Below, one piece after another: positions 6,245 to 15,384 of a stretch of 64,000 nucleotides of DNA; position 1 is the stretch's first letter, and every line of letters begins with the position of its first letter. Under the pieces are notes generated by a model. That model worked only from the letters and a program-made list of their open reading frames with translations, was not told where the DNA came from and searched no databases. Both the position numbers and the translations under genes were made by a program. Source of the stretch: an uncultured Bacteroidales bacterium (GTDB taxonomy: Bacteria > Bacteroidota > Bacteroidia > Bacteroidales > Bacteroidaceae); assembly GCA_949297215.1 (NCBI GenBank), contig CASFRV010000007.1, positions 62,001 to 126,000 on the forward strand, written 5' to 3'.

Positions 6245-9200
6245 TCAGGGCTCGCACGTGAGGCGGAAGCCGGCCGTCTGGGCGCTGAACTCGGGCGCGT
6301 AGACGCTTTGCAGCACGGCCGTGCCGCACGAGTAGGTGCCCGAGCGGTCGGCCAGGTGCTCGTCGGTGACGGTGTAGCGGCCTTTGGGCAGGCGTTCGAA
6401 GAAATATTCGGTCGAGGCGTCGCGCACGGCGCGGTAGCCCCACAGGCCGGCGGCGAGCGAGGTGTAGCCCGAGAGCGGGCGCACGGGGGCCAGGCAGGCC
6501 GGGCGGGCCGAGCGCAGGCAGACGAAGTCGAAGTCGCGGTCGGCCGTCACGTCCAGCTGTGTGCGCACGCGCTCGCCGCGGCGTACGCTGCTGCCCTCGG
6601 CCAGCGGCTGCCAGGCGCCGTCGCGCCACACGTGGAACGTGCGCTCCACGCGCAGGCCGTTTCCGTAGGTGGCGGCGTCGGTGGCGGGCAGGGTGTAGCG
6701 CACGTAGACGGCGCCCCACGAGAGGCCGCGCTCCTGCTTGTCGACCGTGAGCGAGGTGGCACCGAGCGTGCGTTCGTCGGCAAAGTCGGTGCGGGCGTAG
6801 CCTGCGGGAGCGTCGGGCGTAGCGGCGGTGCTGCCCTCGGCCAGTGTGGTGCGGCCCTTGCTGAGCCGCCACGTGAGCGGACTGTGGCCGCCGTCGAGCG
6901 GCATGACGCGGCTGTCGACGGGCGACGTGACGAGCAGGGCATAGACGGCGTCGGCCGTGGCGCGCGGCGTGGTCCACATCTGCGTGCGCTTTTGCTGCAT
7001 GAGCCAGAGGCGCAGCTCGTCGACGGTGGCACGCTCCGTGGGGTCGGCGCGCAGCAGGGCTTCTATGACAGCCGTCTGCGTGGGAATCTTATAAGCCTCG
7101 CGGGTGAGCGGGGCGCGGCGCGAGTCGAAGTAGCGGCCCATGTCGGGCGTGGCAACGCTGTGCTCCACGAGCGAACGCAGGGCGGTGCGTGCCTGTTCAT
7201 AGTCGGCATGAAGCGCCAGCACGGAGGCCCGCAGCGCTTTGTCGTCGAGCGTTTCGCCGGCAGGCGTGCGGCGGGCCTTGGCCAGCAGGTAGCGCTCGAC
7301 GTCGGCGGCAGCACCCTCGGCCTTGGCGCCACGCAAGCCGCGGATGTAGAGATATTGCAGCTGGTCGTGGCTGATGTCGAGCTCGGAGCCCGTGCGTTGC
7401 TCTTCGGCCTTCATGCGTTCCACCTGTGCGGCCACGTGGCCGTCGAGCCAGCCGAGGGCCCGGTCGAGCAGGGCGCGGGCCTCGCTGTCGGAGCCGACGG
7501 CTTCGAGGCGGGCCAGGAGCACGGCCACGTCGGTGGTGACGTGCTGGTTGCCGCTCATGCCGCGGAACCAGGCCCACGAGCCGTCGGGGCGTTGCAGGGC
7601 GCGCAGGCGGTCGAGCGCCGTGAGGCGGCGGGCCGCCATGGTGGCGCCGTCGAAGAGGCGGGCCAGCGAGCGGGCGCGCTCGGCCTCGGTGGAGGCCTCG
7701 GTCATCCAGGGCGTTTCGGCCAGGAGCACCTGCTTGAGGTCGGGGTTGTCCTGCATGAGGCGGGCCCACGGGCTGCATTCCTTGCTCCGGTCGCTCCAAC
7801 GTGCGGCCAGGGCGCCTATCCCGGGGTTGAAGCGGGCCACGGCGTCGGCCATGATGACGGCATAATAGCGCGTGGCCAGGGTGACGGCGTCGTCGCCGGG
7901 CGTTTCGGCGAGCGGGGGCAGGGCGCTCACGGCATACCACGTGGGGTTGGTGGCCGCCTCGACGGTGAGGTGGCGGCCGGCGGCCTGCCTGCTGTCGGAC
8001 CAGAGGGTGTCGATGCGCAGCGTGCGCGTGCCCTCGCCGGTGAGCGAGAAGGGCAGCGAGCGCACCACGCTCACGCGGTCGGACAGCACGGGAAGCAGGT
8101 GTTCCTCGCCGTCGGCAAAGCGCCCGCTTTCGGCCGTGAAGCGGCACACGAGCACGTCGGCCTCGTCGTCGGCCGTAAAGGGGAAATAAAAAGTGCGGGC
8201 GCCGCGGGGCAGCAGGTCGAAACGCTCGCTGAGGCGGGCCACGACGCTGCCTGTGGCGGCGTCGGTGAGCGTACACACCAGCGTGCCGCGCAGACGGCCG
8301 TCGGTGAGGTTGCGCAGCGTGGCCGGCAGCTCCGTGTGGTCGCCACGGCGCACGAAGCGCGGCATGGCGGCCTGCACCATGAAGTCCTTGCGCGCCGTCA
8401 CGGTGGTGTCGAGGCGGCCATAGTTGAGCTCAAGGTCGTGGGCTAGCGCCTCGAACGCCCACGACGTGAGGCTTTCGGGCAGGGTGAAGGCGATGCTCAC
8501 GTTGCCTTGCGCGTCGGTGCGCAGCGAGGGGTGGAAGAAGGCCGTTTCGGCAAAGTTGCTGCGCACTTCGGCCGCCTCGCCGCCGGCTCCGATCTCGGTG
8601 GGTGCGGCCTTGGCCATGGCTTTCTCGCCCGCCATGTCAAAGGTGGCCTCGTCGGTTACGGTGGCTTCGGCCAGGGCGGCATTGCTGCGCAGCAGCAGGC
8701 CATCGGTTCGTCCGGCCGAGGTGAGGTACTGGCGCCCGAAGCCGTAGCGGCTGAACAGGCGGTCGTCCCACCGCGTGAAGGCCAGGGCCCGCACGTCTTC
8801 GCCCCGCAGGGGAACTGCCCCCGAGAGCGTGAACGAGGTGCGCCACGGCTCCATCCAGAACTGGCGGGGCAGGCGGCGCGGGAAGTAGAGATAGAGGTTC
8901 CACGGGTTGGTGCCGAAGGCGTCGAGCGAGGCGTCGTAGAGGCGCGCCATGAGCGAGGCGCGTGCCGGCGTGCCGTCGGGGTGCTCGATGTGCAGGCGCC
9001 ACTCTTCGTCCTGGCCCGGGGTGAGGCGGCTGCGGAAGGTGGTCCAGCGCAGGACGAGGCGCTTGTCGGGCAGGGGCTTGCTGATGTCGGCTGTCTGCGT
9101 GTGGAGCCGGCCGTCGCTCAGCAGGGCCAGGTTGAGGCGGGCGCCGTCGCCCCATTCGGGCCGCCAGGCCAGGTCGAAGCGCAGCAGATTGCCGTCGAGG

Positions 9201-11842
9201 CGCAGGCGGCGGCTCTCAACGGAGCCCTGCGCGGTCGTCAGATCGTAGAACAGCGTGGCGCCGCGGCGGCTGCTACCCACGAGGACGAGGCAGCTGTCGC
9301 CCGAGGCGTTGGGACGCACGTGGCAGAACCAGGCCGTGTCGACGGGCAGCGCCGTGTCGTGCTCGGAGAAGAGGACGAAGCTCTCGGTCAAGGCCACAGA
9401 GTCGGCCGCGTAGCCGTCCATGCTGAACGTCACGGTGTAGGCCCCCGAGGGGAGCGTGGCCAGGGCCGACGGGCGGAACGGACGGCCCGCCTCAAACGTG
9501 CCCGAGGTCACGGGCCGGCTCTCGCGCCGTACGGTGTAGGTGCCGTTGCCGCCCAGTTCGCGGTAGGCGGCGTTGTAGAAGTGGACGACGGTCTGTGGCA
9601 ACTGCTCGCGGCAGACCGTCTCGGGCCATACGACCGACAGACTGTACGGGCGCGTCGTGGCGGTGAGCACCTGCGTGGCGCTCACGGTCTCGCCGTTCTC
9701 GGCCGTGGCGTCGAGCGTGGCGGTGAAGACGAAGCGGTTGGAGCCCGGGCGCAGACGGACGGCCGCGCTGTCGGGCGTGAGGGGTACGAAGAAGGCGTAG
9801 CGCCCGGCCGAGTCGGTGGCGACGCTGCCCGAGGCCTCATAGGGGCCCGAGCCGCCGAAGAGCGCGTGGCGAACGACGCGGTAGCGCAGCGTGGCGCCCG
9901 CCAGGGGCAGGCCGGTATAGGTGGTGGCGCGGCCCGTGAGACGCACCGTGTCGCCCAGGGCATAGGCGCCGTCGGGCTCATCGGTTGTGAGGGTGAACGT
10001 GGGCCGCTTGTATTCCTCGACGCGGAAGGAGCAGACGGACGAAAGGCCGTTGGTGTCGACGCGAACCGAGAAGTGGCCGGGCAGGCATACGTCGGGCAGG
10101 CGAAACTCGCCGCCCGCCGTGCCGAAGGCGTCGGTGCGCCCGGTGACTGTGGCCACGGCCCGCCCGTTTGCATCGTGCAGGCGGAACAGGAGGTCGCGCC
10201 CGGCGAGCACACTGAGGCTGTCGCCCCGGCCCGTGTAGGCCACGGCGCCGAAGCGTACCGTCTGGCCGGGCCGGTAGATGGCGCGGTCGGTGTAGAGGTT
10301 GAGGCGGAGATAGGGCAGGTTGTCGGCCGTCGTGCGCCGACCGGTATAGATGTGGCTGTCGAACGCGGGCGAGAAGCGGTCGTCGCCTGCTTCGGGATAG
10401 ATGGCCGAGGCGCCGCGCGTCTGGTCGCGGTCGAGCCAGAAGAAGCCGTCGGCGTCGGGGCGCACGACGGCGCGCTGCGTGCGTTTGCCGTTTTCGTCGG
10501 CCATGAGCAGCAGGCGGCCGTCGGGTAGCATGGCGCCGCTCTCTCCGTCGACGAGGGCCACGCGCGTGCGGCCGTCGGGCATGACGAGCGAGATGGGGCG
10601 CACGGCCGATACGTTCACGACGTGGCGATCCATGGTGCGGCCGTCGGCCGTGAGCTCGCACAGGTAGAGGCCTGCGGCGGGCAGCGTGAGGCGCACGGTG
10701 TCGTCGTCCCAGCGATAGGCCGGGCGGGCGTCGTATTTCAGTTCGGCGGAGCAGACGGCCTTGCCCGCGCGGCGGGCAATCTTGTCCATCTTTTCAAAAA
10801 GCAACGGGTCGGAAGCGCTGATGCGCAGCGGGCGCAGCGCGAGGCGGGCGTGCCCGACGGCGCGGGAGCGCAGCACGACGTCGATGGTGGCGCCGGGATG
10901 GAGCGGCATGGCGGGGAGCGTGGCGCTCAGCCGCGGCTGCTCTTGCGCGGCCACGTAGTTGCGCAGCACGGCGGCGCGCTTTTCGCGGCCGTAGCGGGCA
11001 ATGGCCTTGCGGGCATGGGCGAGCCGTTCCACATCGCCGATGGCGGGCACTGAGGGCAGCTGTGTCAGGGCAATGTAGGTCTCGACGTTCTCGGGCAGGT
11101 CGGCATATTCGTCGGCCAGGCTGAGCAGGTCGGCGTAGTGGCGCTCAACGGCGGCCGCGTTGGCCGTGCGGTAGGTGGCGTCGAGAGCTGCGATGCGTGC
11201 CAGCAGCGCCGCGGGCCGGTGGCCGTGCTCCTGGTAGAAGCGGGCCGTCCTATTATATATGGAGGGCACCATGGCAGCCCAGTCGTCCTTGGCCCGCGAG
11301 AGAGAGCCGAGGACGTCGGCCGCCGTGCGCACCAGTACGCTCAGCAGGTCGTCGGCAAAGTAGCGGCGGCTGTCCTCGCCCTTGACAAAGAGGGGCAGAT
11401 AGTCGGTCACGCGGGCCGCGGCCAGCGCTTCGGGCTCGGCCAGCGAGGCCAGCAGGTGGCGGGCCGCCAGCCGCGTGCGGGCCGTGTCGGCAGCGAAGCT
11501 GGCGGCGTAGAGCTGCCCCAGGGCCGAGTGCCACAGCGCCTTGACGGCGGGGCGCTTCTCGGCGGCCAGGGCGGCCTCCATGCGGCCGGCCACCGACGCG
11601 GCGCTGTCGGTCGAGATGTTGTCCCAGAGCAGGTGCTCGGTGAGTATGGCCCGCAGCAGTTCGCCGTCGTTGCCTTCGGCCAGCGCCTTGCGGCGGATGC
11701 TTTCGGTGTGGCCCAGGGCTGTGCGGGGCAGGTCGTCGCGGCAGGCTTCTTCCACTTGTTTCCAGAGTCGGGAGAAACTTTGTCCCGATGCCCCGGCCGC
11801 CAGCCAGAGCGGCAGGAGCAGGATGAGCAGAATGCGTTTCAT
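6245..11842 (-). CDS. Alpha-2-macroglobulin-like protein without a thioester
   Basis: This encodes 1,865 residues, exported (signal peptide MKRILLILLLPLWLAAGASG). The region around residues 500-600 (TDRAIYRPGQTVRFGAVAY) is the MG2 macroglobulin domain that marks this family. Around residue 1,230 the text LTSWAFEALAHDLELNYGRL marks the alpha-2-macroglobulin core, and the last 500 residues are the alpha/alpha-toroid and receptor-binding-like part. Family members usually carry a C-x-E-Q thioester in the segment that here reads LAETPGDDAVTLATRYYA (about residue 1,310); both cysteine and glutamine are absent. I therefore expect a conformational protease inhibitor or structural envelope protein, not a covalent trap. 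It starts 27 bases after the end of the flippase-like gene at 11870, so the two are probably co-transcribed. Confidence 0.9.
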   Translation of the reverse strand: MKRILLILLLPLWLAAGASGQSFSRLWKQVEEACRDDLPRTALGHTESIRRKALAEGNDGELLRAILTEHLLWDNISTDSAASVAGRMEAALAAEKRPAVKALWHSALGQLYAASFAADTARTRLAARHLLASLAEPEALAAARVTDYLPLFVKGEDSRRYFADDLLSVLVRTAADVLGSLSRAKDDWAAMVPSIYNRTARFYQEHGHRPAALLARIAALDATYRTANAAAVERHYADLLSLADEYADLPENVETYIALTQLPSVPAIGDVERLAHARKAIARYGREKRAAVLRNYVAAQEQPRLSATLPAMPLHPGATIDVVLRSRAVGHARLALRPLRISASDPLLFEKMDKIARRAGKAVCSAELKYDARPAYRWDDDTVRLTLPAAGLYLCELTADGRTMDRHVVNVSAVRPISLVMPDGRTRVALVDGESGAMLPDGRLLLMADENGKRTQRAVVRPDADGFFWLDRDQTRGASAIYPEAGDDRFSPAFDSHIYTGRRTTADNLPYLRLNLYTDRAIYRPGQTVRFGAVAYTGRGDSLSVLAGRDLLFRLHDANGRAVATVTGRTDAFGTAGGEFRLPDVCLPGHFSVRVDTNGLSSVCSFRVEEYKRPTFTLTTDEPDGAYALGDTVRLTGRATTYTGLPLAGATLRYRVVRHALFGGSGPYEASGSVATDSAGRYAFFVPLTPDSAAVRLRPGSNRFVFTATLDATAENGETVSATQVLTATTRPYSLSVVWPETVCREQLPQTVVHFYNAAYRELGGNGTYTVRRESRPVTSGTFEAGRPFRPSALATLPSGAYTVTFSMDGYAADSVALTESFVLFSEHDTALPVDTAWFCHVRPNASGDSCLVLVGSSRRGATLFYDLTTAQGSVESRRLRLDGNLLRFDLAWRPEWGDGARLNLALLSDGRLHTQTADISKPLPDKRLVLRWTTFRSRLTPGQDEEWRLHIEHPDGTPARASLMARLYDASLDAFGTNPWNLYLYFPRRLPRQFWMEPWRTSFTLSGAVPLRGEDVRALAFTRWDDRLFSRYGFGRQYLTSAGRTDGLLLRSNAALAEATVTDEATFDMAGEKAMAKAAPTEIGAGGEAAEVRSNFAETAFFHPSLRTDAQGNVSIAFTLPESLTSWAFEALAHDLELNYGRLDTTVTARKDFMVQAAMPRFVRRGDHTELPATLRNLTDGRLRGTLVCTLTDAATGSVVARLSERFDLLPRGARTFYFPFTADDEADVLVCRFTAESGRFADGEEHLLPVLSDRVSVVRSLPFSLTGEGTRTLRIDTLWSDSRQAAGRHLTVEAATNPTWYAVSALPPLAETPGDDAVTLATRYYAVIMADAVARFNPGIGALAARWSDRSKECSPWARLMQDNPDLKQVLLAETPWMTEASTEAERARSLARLFDGATMAARRLTALDRLRALQRPDGSWAWFRGMSGNQHVTTDVAVLLARLEAVGSDSEARALLDRALGWLDGHVAAQVERMKAEEQRTGSELDISHDQLQYLYIRGLRGAKAEGAAADVERYLLAKARRTPAGETLDDKALRASVLALHADYEQARTALRSLVEHSVATPDMGRYFDSRRAPLTREAYKIPTQTAVIEALLRADPTERATVDELRLWLMQQKRTQMWTTPRATADAVYALLVTSPVDSRVMPLDGGHSPLTWRLSKGRTTLAEGSTAATPDAPAGYARTDFADERTLGATSLTVDKQERGLSWGAVYVRYTLPATDAATYGNGLRVERTFHVWRDGAWQPLAEGSSVRRGERVRTQLDVTADRDFDFVCLRSARPACLAPVRPLSGYTSLAAGLWGYRAVRDASTEYFFERLPKGRYTVTDEHLADRSGTYSCGTAVLQSVYAPEFSAQTAGFRLTCEP

Positions 11843-11869
11843 GTTGATGATGTTATGTGGAATGTTGGT

Positions 11870-12868
11870 TTATTTTGACCTGAGGCGTCGGCAGGCGCGC
11901 ACGAGCACGTCGCCGTAGAACGTGACGTAGGCCACGAGGCCCAGCAGCATGACGAGCAGCGTGCGCAGGCCGTGGGTGACGAGGGCGAAGGCACGGGCGG
12001 CCTCACGCCCCACGTGGTGAACGCGTGTGAGGGTTTCGATGATGGCATAGTGCCAAGGGCCTGCTCCGCCGGGGGTGGGCAGCAACATGCCCACACTGGC
12101 CATCGCAAAGACCTGAAGGGCTTCGCGCCAGCCCATGAAAGAAAGCGTTTCGAAGCAGGGGACGAGCAGAAAGAGTTGCAGAAAATTGCTCAGCCAGATG
12201 CCTGTGCACAGCAGGACGAAGCGGAGCGGGCTTTGCAGCCGCGAGATGGCCGTCATGCCGCGCCACAGGTTGCTGAAAAACGAACGCAGCCGCCGGCGCA
12301 GGGGAATGGACACGGCCAGCAGCAGGCAGACCGCGCCAACGATGATGAGGGCCACGGCGTAGCCGGGCAGGCGCTGACTGAGGCCCCCTGTCATGCGGCC
12401 GAGCAGGGCCGTCGTGTCGGTCCAGCGCACGCTGACGGCCGCCGTCACCACCAGGAGCAGGCAGCCCACGTCGGCGAGCTTTTCCACCACGACGGTGCCC
12501 AGCGCCCGCGAGGCCACGGCGGCGTTGCCCCGGCGTATGAGCAGGCAACGCGTGAGCTCGCCGAGGCGCGGCGTGACGCTGTTGATGAGATAAGATATGA
12601 ACACGAGCTCGATGGCGTGCTTCAACCTGACGTCGACCCCGGCCGAACGGAGAAGCATCTGCCAGCGCACGGAGCGCAGCACGTTGGCCACGATGCCAAA
12701 GAGCAATGCCGCCGCCATCCACAGGGCATGGTCGCGGCGGCAGACCACTTCGAGCAGGCGGCTGAAGTCGAAGTCGTGGTAGAGCCAGGCCATCATGGCC
12801 ACGCCCGCCAGCGTGAAAACGACGATGGTGGCGGTCCGTCGCAGGGTCTGTTGTTTGCTTGTCGGCAT
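11870..12868 (-). CDS. Flippase-like membrane protein of the YbhN/LPG-synthase-TM (UPF0104) family
   Basis: This encodes 332 residues with about eight hydrophobic segments. The text ELVFISYLINSVTPRLGELTRCLLIRRG (about residues 80-110) and GGAGPWHYAIIETLTRV (about residues 260-280) are typical of the lysylphosphatidylglycerol synthase transmembrane-domain family. The family's members act in flipping or modifying lipids and lipid-linked sugars; the substrate here cannot be told. I chose MPTSKQQ at 12868. An upstream ATG at 12940 would add a charged, non-conserved 24-residue leader, and the frame's first ATG at 13006 lies before the promoter. It is followed after 27 bases by the macroglobulin gene. 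Confidence 0.85.
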   Translation of the reverse strand: MPTSKQQTLRRTATIVVFTLAGVAMMAWLYHDFDFSRLLEVVCRRDHALWMAAALLFGIVANVLRSVRWQMLLRSAGVDVRLKHAIELVFISYLINSVTPRLGELTRCLLIRRGNAAVASRALGTVVVEKLADVGCLLLVVTAAVSVRWTDTTALLGRMTGGLSQRLPGYAVALIIVGAVCLLLAVSIPLRRRLRSFFSNLWRGMTAISRLQSPLRFVLLCTGIWLSNFLQLFLLVPCFETLSFMGWREALQVFAMASVGMLLPTPGGAGPWHYAIIETLTRVHHVGREAARAFALVTHGLRTLLVMLLGLVAYVTFYGDVLVRACRRLRSK

Positions 12869-12970
12869 GGTTGGCGCGTCGTGTTGACAAAGACTGCAAA
12901 AGGCGTGCGTCCAGGTGGGGAAATGCTTTTTTCCGCGCATGGAGGCCGCCCTTGCTGCTGTCTTTACGGG

Positions 12971-12978
12971 CAAAGATA
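12971..12978 (-). promoter_or_regulatory. Promoter -7 element of the flippase/macroglobulin unit
   Basis: On the minus strand this is a perfect TATCTTTG, followed by GCCCGTAAAG. It gives a leader of roughly 95 bases before the chosen start at 12868. Confidence 0.7.
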
Positions 12979-13061
12979 GGAACAAGCCGTGCGAAAATGG
13001 CTGCAAACGAAACGAATTAACCTTTTTTGTGCGCCAAAGGGGCGTATTGCCCGAGCAAAGG

Positions 13062-13096
13062 GCGGAAAAAGCGTGACGCGCCGTCGCTTTTTCGCG
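13062..13096 (-). terminator. Terminator after rnhB
   Basis: The stem AAAAAGCG/CGCTTTTT directly follows the rnhB stop codon. It separates the YbjQ-rnhB unit from the promoter at 12971. Confidence 0.55.
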
Positions 13097-13717
13097 TCAG
13101 GGGGCCGCAGGAGCGTCAAACAGCGAGGGCTGGGCGGCCTCGGGCAGCTTGAAGGAGCGGCGGTGCCAGGGCGTCAGGCCGTGCAGGGCGATGCCGCGGC
13201 AGTGCTCGCGGGTGGGGTAGCCCGCGTTGTGGTCCCAGCCGTACCAGGGATACTCCTCGTGCAGGCGGGCCATGAAGTCGTCGCGGCAGGTCTTGGCTAG
13301 GATGCTGGCCGCCGCGATGGAGAGGTATCGGCCGTCGCCCTTGACGATGGTGGTGTGGGGCGTCGTGCCGTAGGGCTTGAAGCGGTTGCCGTCCACCACG
13401 ACGTAGGCCGGCCGCAGGCTGAGGGCGTCGAGCGCGCGGTGCATGGCCAGGATGCTTGCGTTGAGGATGTTGACGGCGTCGATCTCTTCGGGCGAAGCCG
13501 AGGCCACGGCCCAGGCCAGCGCGTCGCGCTCTATCTCCTCGCGCAGGCGGTAGCGGCGTCGTGCCGTGAGCTGCTTCGAGTCGTTGAGCGCGGCGTTTTC
13601 ATAGTCGGGCGCAAAGACGACGGCCGCCGCGAACACGGGGCCCGCCAGGCAGCCGCGCCCGGCCTCGTCGCACCCGGCTTCGGGCAGCAGTTCGGTCTGA
13701 AAATGCGACAGGAGCAC
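13097..13717 (-). CDS. rnhB: Ribonuclease HII
   Basis: This encodes 206 residues. RNase HII cuts the RNA strand of RNA/DNA hybrids, including single ribonucleotides left in DNA. The catalytic signature AGCDEAGRGCLAGPV is near residues 12-26, with NDSKQL at about residue 46 and VVDGNRF and HTTIVKGDGRYLSIAAASILAKTCRD carrying the remaining acidic and structural residues. I chose the GTG at 13717 (MLLSHFQTELLPEAG), which matches the family's usual N-terminus. The ATG at 13759 would add 14 residues overlapping the upstream gene. With the GTG start the reading frame begins five bases downstream of the YbjQ-like stop, consistent with a two-gene unit. Confidence 0.93.
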   Translation of the reverse strand: MLLSHFQTELLPEAGCDEAGRGCLAGPVFAAAVVFAPDYENAALNDSKQLTARRRYRLREEIERDALAWAVASASPEEIDAVNILNASILAMHRALDALSLRPAYVVVDGNRFKPYGTTPHTTIVKGDGRYLSIAAASILAKTCRDDFMARLHEEYPWYGWDHNAGYPTREHCRGIALHGLTPWHRRSFKLPEAAQPSLFDAPAAP

Positions 13718-13721
13718 GGCC

Positions 13722-14036
13722 TCAGAGCTTAACGGCCGTCCCCGTGAGGATGAGCACAAACATTGAGCCGTCTCCGAAGCTGCTTATTTCGGCTCCGATG
13801 CCCACAACGGCGTCGGCCCCCAGCGCTGCGGCCCTGGCTTCCAGTTCGCTGTACGCTTTGTCGCGTGTTTGCTGCAAGACGCTCTCGTAGGCTTGCGAGC
13901 GCCCGCCCACCAGGTTTTTCCAGCCGGCCATGATGTCGCGCACGACGTTCGTGCCATAAATGCTTTCGGCCGTCACGATGCCCAGGTATTCGCGGATGGG
14001 GCGGCCTTCGAGGGTGGGAGTGGTGGAAAGAATCAT
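13722..14036 (-). CDS. YbjQ/UPF0145 family protein
   Basis: This encodes 104 residues, a full-length member of the YbjQ (UPF0145, 'heavy-metal-binding domain') family, with the hallmark GIVTAESIYGTNVVRDIMAGWKNLVGGRS and ALGADAVVGIG. These proteins form pentameric rings; their function is not established and the metal-binding label is weak. It is cytoplasmic (no signal peptide). The stop is four bases before the rnhB GTG. Confidence 0.9.
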   Translation of the reverse strand: MILSTTPTLEGRPIREYLGIVTAESIYGTNVVRDIMAGWKNLVGGRSQAYESVLQQTRDKAYSELEARAAALGADAVVGIGAEISSFGDGSMFVLILTGTAVKL

Positions 14037-14070
14037 GATTGTCGTTGTTTGGTGACAGAAAAAACGTAGG

Positions 14071-14096
14071 GCAGGCCTTGCCGTAAAGGCCTGCCC
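14071..14096 (-). terminator. Terminator of the suf operon
   Basis: A stem GCAGGCCTT/AAGGCCTGC lies just after the sufS stop and is followed on the minus strand by CTACGTTTTTT, a clear intrinsic terminator. Confidence 0.8.
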
Positions 14097-14104
14097 TGAT
14101 CGGT

Positions 14105-15343
14105 TCAGAACATTTTGCGCACGCGCTCGATGCCGTCGGCCAGGGCGTCCACTTCGGCCCGTGTGTTGTAGAGCGCGAACGAGGCCCGCGCCATGCCCTC
14201 GACGCCGCAGCGCTGCATGAGGGGCTGTGCACAGTGGTGGCCCGTGCGGATGGCGATGCCCAGGCGGTCGAGCAGCGTACCGAGGTCGAGGGGATGGATG
14301 TCGCCCACGTTGAAAGCCACGACGGCGTCCTTGTTGTCGGTGGTTCCATAGAGCTTCATGCCGTCGATAGCGCCGAGACGCTCCATGGCATAGCGTGTCA
14401 GGCTGCGCTCGTGGGTGGCGATGCGGTCCATGCCAAGGCGGTCCACGTAGTCGAGCGCCACGGCCAGTGCGTGCGAGGCCACATAGTCGGGCGTGCCCGC
14501 CTCAAACTTGTAGGGCAGGCGTTCGTAGGTTGTTTTCTCGAACGTGACGTGGGCTATCATCTCGCCTCCGCCCTGATAGGGGGGCATGCGGTCCAGCAAG
14601 TCCTCGCGTCCGTAGAGCACGCCGATGCCTGTCGGGCCGTACACCTTGTGGCCGCTGAACGTGAGGAAGTCGCAGCCGAGCTCGCCCACGTCTACGCGGA
14701 AGTGGGGCACGCTCTGTGCGCCGTCCACCAGGAAGAGCGCGCCGTGGGCGTGGGCCACCTCGGCCATGAGGCGCACGGGGTTCACCGTGCCCAGCACGTT
14801 GCTCACGTGGGCCGCACACACCAGCCGGGTGCGGGGCGTGAAGAGGCGTTCGTAGGCGTCGAGCCGCAAGGCGCCGCTGTCGTCCATCGGGACGACCTTG
14901 ATGACGATGCCTTTGCGCCCGCGCAGCATCTGCCAGGGCACAATGTCGGAGTGGTGCTCCATGACGGTCAGTATCACCTCGTCGCCTTCGTGCAGGAAGG
15001 CCTCGCCCAGCGACGTGGCCACGAGGTTGAGGCTCTCGGTGGTGCCGCGCGTGAAGACGATTTCGGCCGCCGAGCGTGCACCGATGAAGGCCCGTACGCG
15101 TTCGCGGGCCTGCTCGTGCAGGTCGGTGGCCTGTTGCGACAGGAAGTGGACGCCGCGGTGTACGTTGGCGTTGACGGAGTAGTATTCGTTCACCATGGCC
15201 TCGACGACGCAGCGCGGTTTCTGCGTGGTGGCGGCGTTGTCCAGGTAGACGAGCGGGCGGCCGTACACCTCGCGGCTCAGGATGGGAAAGTCGGCGCGCA
15301 CGGCGTCGACGTCGTAGGGGGCGATGTCAGTGGGAGCAGGCAT
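14105..15343 (-). CDS. sufS: Cysteine desulfurase SufS
   Basis: This encodes 412 residues, a group II cysteine desulfurase that removes sulfur from cysteine via PLP and passes it to the Suf scaffold for Fe-S cluster assembly. Visible marks are VYLDNAATTQKP (about residues 32-43), VTVMEHHSDIVPW-type text (here ILTVMEHHSDIVPWQ), the PLP lysine in FSGHKVYGPTGIGVLYG (about residue 228), and the catalytic cysteine in RTGHHCAQPLM (about residue 365). It is the last gene of sufC-sufD-sufS, 41 bases after sufD. No SufE or SufU gene is visible nearby. Confidence 0.95.
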   Translation of the reverse strand: MPAPTDIAPYDVDAVRADFPILSREVYGRPLVYLDNAATTQKPRCVVEAMVNEYYSVNANVHRGVHFLSQQATDLHEQARERVRAFIGARSAAEIVFTRGTTESLNLVATSLGEAFLHEGDEVILTVMEHHSDIVPWQMLRGRKGIVIKVVPMDDSGALRLDAYERLFTPRTRLVCAAHVSNVLGTVNPVRLMAEVAHAHGALFLVDGAQSVPHFRVDVGELGCDFLTFSGHKVYGPTGIGVLYGREDLLDRMPPYQGGGEMIAHVTFEKTTYERLPYKFEAGTPDYVASHALAVALDYVDRLGMDRIATHERSLTRYAMERLGAIDGMKLYGTTDNKDAVVAFNVGDIHPLDLGTLLDRLGIAIRTGHHCAQPLMQRCGVEGMARASFALYNTRAEVDALADGIERVRKMF

Positions 15344-15384
15344 GTCGGTAGTTGTTTATGGGGAGGGGGCGTCGAGCTCTCCGG

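Noticed and set aside
6239-10528. Two open frames of 735 and 673 codons on the plus strand opposite the macroglobulin gene
   Set aside because: The composition is that of a frame antisense to a G+C-rich gene (Gly/Ala/Arg/Val-rich, no domain), whereas the minus-strand frame has a signal peptide and MG2 motifs.
12869-13006. Longer flippase start at 13006
   Set aside because: It lies upstream of the promoter box at 12971-12978 and would add a non-homologous leader.
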